From Rhodospirillales bacterium (GTDB lineage: Bacteria > Pseudomonadota > Alphaproteobacteria > Acetobacterales > Acetobacteraceae): a stretch of 7,254 nt of DNA. The stretch lies in contig JAGXAV010000096.1 of the NCBI GenBank assembly GCA_018971455.1, positions 1 through 7,254 on the forward strand, written 5' to 3'. Position 1 is the first letter of the stretch, and every line of letters begins with the position of its first letter. A model generated the notes under the pieces. It was not told the origin of the DNA. It saw nothing but the letters and a program-made list of their open reading frames with translations, and searched no databases. Of the stretch, positions 5,979 through 7,254 are shown piece after piece. Position numbers and translations under genes: made by a program.

Positions 5979-6791
5979 CTACTTGCCGTATTTGGTGTGC
6001 ATTTCCTCGGCGAAGGGGGAGTGGGCGATCTTGTACTTCGTCTCGAGCTGGAGGATGAGGCCGGATTTGTGCCAGCCCTCGACCTGCTTGACCATGAAGT
6101 CGTGGAAGGCGGTCTCGCCGAGCTTCACCGCCAGGCCCCAGGGCACCGCGTCCTTGGTTTCGAGCGGCATCGAGTAGCCGCTCCACTGGCCGCTGACAAG
6201 CTGGCCCTGGATCGCGGTGTTGTCGTACAGAAAGCCGATGCAGCGGCCCTGCTTGAGGGCGGTCAGGGCTTCGGCTGTGCCAGTGAAGGCGCTGACCTGG
6301 GCGCCGAACTGCTCGGCCACCGATTTGTTGTAGTAGGCGCCCTGGATGCCGCACAGGGTCTTGCCCTTCACATCGGGCCAGGTTTTCACGCCGGCGGCGT
6401 CGTGCAGCATCAAGTTGTAGCCGGAGGTGTAGTAATCCGGCTTGACGATCCAGATCACCTTCTCGCGCTCGGGCGTGTCGCTCATGGTGGCGATCATCAG
6501 GTCGATCTTGCCCTGCTGCAGGAACTGCATGCGGTTCGACGCCGTGACCGGCACGAACGACACCTTCACGCCGAGCGCCTTGGCGGTGTCGGCGGCGAGA
6601 TCCGGCTCGATGCCGATGATGTCACCGCTCGGCCCGCGATAGCCGAAGGGCGGGTAGTCCGCCTTGACGCCGACGATCAGCGTGCCGCGCGCCTTGATAT
6701 CGGCCAGCGCGTCGGCATGCGCCGGCGACCATGCCGCAAGGCCGAGCAGCCCCACGCACAGGGCGGCTGCACCAAAAACTCTGCGTTGCAT
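5979..6791 (-). CDS. polar amino acid ABC transporter, periplasmic substrate-binding protein (family 3)
   Basis: A 270-residue family 3 solute-binding protein that captures the ligand in the periplasm and delivers it to the two permeases. It has a clear signal peptide: MQRR, a hydrophobic core to about residue 20, and a likely cut after AHA (24-26). The mature protein starts DALADIKARGTLIVGV, the standard opening of the family, followed by YPPFGYRG (46-53), GIEPDLAADTAKALG (60-74), the hinge-side stretch NRMQFLQQGKIDLMIATMSDTPER (86-109) whose R109 would bind the ligand carboxylate, and GFLYDNTA (186-193) whose D190 would bind an amino group. Those two residues support an amino acid or amino-acid-like ligand. 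Two cysteines (C147, C184) could form a disulfide in the second lobe. The start at 6791 has GGGAG 8 bases upstream and gives the signal peptide. Ligand identity is not readable. Confidence 0.94.
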   Translation of the reverse strand: MQRRVFGAAALCVGLLGLAAWSPAHADALADIKARGTLIVGVKADYPPFGYRGPSGDIIGIEPDLAADTAKALGVKVSFVPVTASNRMQFLQQGKIDLMIATMSDTPEREKVIWIVKPDYYTSGYNLMLHDAAGVKTWPDVKGKTLCGIQGAYYNKSVAEQFGAQVSAFTGTAEALTALKQGRCIGFLYDNTAIQGQLVSGQWSGYSMPLETKDAVPWGLAVKLGETAFHDFMVKQVEGWHKSGLILQLETKYKIAHSPFAEEMHTKYGK

Positions 6792-6877
6792 CGTATGATC
6801 TCCCTCTTTGTTCCGGCCCGCTCGGAGCCCCCGCCCATGGCGGAACCCCGAGCACCTCGGGCCTATCCGATGGCAAG

Positions 6878-6889
6878 CAAAACATTTTG
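6878..6889. promoter_or_regulatory. inverted repeat, candidate operator for the transporter operon
   Basis: CAAAACATTTTG is a 5-base inverted repeat with a 2-base centre, AT-rich inside GC-rich DNA, about 90 bases upstream of the binding-protein start. It overlaps a TGGACA (6893-6888) that is 5 of 6 to the -35 consensus on the minus strand; the best -10 partner at 17 bases, TCGGAT (6870-6865), is only 3 of 6. A regulator binding here would cover the -35. The regulator family cannot be named. Confidence 0.35.
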
Positions 6890-7038
6890 TCCAGCATCTC
6901 GCCAAACCAGGTGGGCGGCCGGCGCGGGCCGATGCGGCCATGCGGCGCTGCGAGGCGATGAAACCGGATTTCTGGCAGTCAATCCGCGTCGGACTCCTAT
7001 GGAAATCCCACTGTCGTGAGTTGTTCTGGTATTTTTTG

Positions 7039-7067
7039 AATAGAATTTATTATGCGGCAGGTATCAA
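7039..7067 (-). promoter_or_regulatory. candidate minus-strand promoter in the AT-rich patch
   Basis: On the minus strand TTGATA (7067-7062, 5 of 6) is followed after exactly 17 bases by TCTATT (7044-7039, 4 of 6), predicting a start near 7032 and a leader of about 240 bases before the binding-protein gene. The surrounding 60 bases are only 27% GC, as expected for a promoter in such a genome. Consensus matching in AT-rich DNA is prone to chance hits. Confidence 0.35.
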
Positions 7068-7210
7068 ATTTATCGAATATGGCGAAAGACCGTTTCCATT
7101 TGCCCCGTTCTTCGCGTGGGCGGTTCTCAAGGCGCGGCGGGAAAATCCGGCGGCGCCCGATGGGGTGGGGTGGCCGCAGGCCGTCGCGGAGCAGGCGGTC
7201 GGATGGCCGT

Positions 7211-7242
7211 CCGGCCCGCGGGGCGTGCGGGCCGGTTCTTCT
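7211..7242 (+). terminator. GC hairpin followed by a pyrimidine-rich TTCTTCT
   Basis: CCGGCCCGC (7211-7219) and GCGGGCCGG (7227-7235) form a 9-base-pair perfect stem with a 7-base loop, followed directly on the plus strand by TTCTTCT. This has the shape of an intrinsic terminator for plus-strand transcription, yet no plus-strand gene is visible upstream of it. It could instead be a structure in a transcript from beyond the right edge. Confidence 0.35.
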
Positions 7243-7254
7243 GCCGCGCTGCGG

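Larger units (their letters stand above)
6792..7254. promoter_or_regulatory. upstream region of the transporter operon, no convincing gene
   Basis: No frame here has a start, ribosome binding site and composition that make a believable gene. The region holds possible control signals: a 6-base-pair stem-loop (6847-6852 with 6856-6861) in the putative leader, an inverted repeat CAAAA-CA-TTTTG (6878-6889), a TGGACA -35-like element on the minus strand (6893-6888), an AT-rich patch (7021-7080, 27% GC) with a second minus-strand promoter-like pair, and a GC hairpin near the right edge (7211-7235). Only one of the two promoter candidates need be real. Confidence 0.5.

Noticed and set aside
6756..6758. 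Cysteine 12 in the binding protein as a lipoprotein anchor
   Set aside because: The residue before it is Leu rather than a small residue, and it lies inside the hydrophobic core; an ordinary AHA cleavage site follows at residue 26.
5079..7019. Plus-strand open frame of about 646 codons opposite the transporter genes
   Set aside because: It spans three well-supported minus-strand genes and their gap, has no recognisable domain and shows the Asp/His/Gln/Arg-rich composition of an antisense shadow.
6997..7254. Minus-strand frame open from the right edge to a TAG at 6999-6997 (86 codons)
   Set aside because: Arg/Pro-rich and then AT-driven composition with no motif; the other two minus-strand frames are also open through much of this stretch, so openness carries little information. 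A gene end entering from the right cannot be fully excluded.
7052..7254. Plus-strand frame from ATG 7052 (or 7079) open to the right edge
   Set aside because: No ribosome binding site and an extremely Arg/Gly-rich translation typical of non-coding GC-rich DNA.
1..7254. Mobile elements, CRISPR array, tRNA or phage genes
   Set aside because: No terminal repeats, regularly spaced repeats, transposase or integrase motifs, or tRNA-like cloverleaf were found by eye on either strand.

Overview
This is a GC-rich (roughly 70%) window with the codon bias of a free-living proteobacterium. The protein style suggests an alphaproteobacterium of the Rhodospirillales/Acetobacteraceae kind: a PetP-like MarR regulator back to back with a branched-chain aminotransferase, and a polar-amino-acid ABC transporter beside catabolic enzymes. 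The lineage is an inference from protein character only. No rRNA, tRNA, CRISPR array, insertion sequence or phage gene is visible, and the genes are tightly packed chromosomal metabolic genes.

Layout from left to right: (1) a MarR-family regulator on the minus strand, cut by the left edge; (2) a short divergent promoter region; (3) a branched-chain amino acid aminotransferase (plus); (4) an acyl-CoA dehydrogenase (minus), convergent with the aminotransferase; (5) a 120-base divergent promoter region; (6) an RraA/HMG-aldolase-family protein (plus); (7) a perfect hairpin in the convergent gap; (8) a four-gene minus-strand operon for a polar amino acid (PAAT/HAAT-type) ABC importer, transcribed right to left as binding protein, permease, permease, ATPase; (9) about 460 bases of apparently non-coding upstream sequence with a markedly AT-rich patch and several inverted repeats.

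How the genes may work together: the importer brings in an amino acid or a related small polar compound. The aminotransferase interconverts branched-chain amino acids and their 2-oxo acids. The acyl-CoA dehydrogenase oxidises an acyl-CoA and carries its candidate catalytic base in the isovaleryl-CoA dehydrogenase position. The RraA-family protein has the Arg-Asp pair of oxo-acid aldolases. Together these fit amino acid or organic acid catabolism, but no single pathway can be proven from the sequence, and only the four transporter genes clearly form one operon.

Most of the window is conventional. The points most worth a second look are the interlocked divergent promoters, the shifted catalytic base of the dehydrogenase, the strong hairpins in two gene gaps, and the AT-rich upstream region of the transporter operon.
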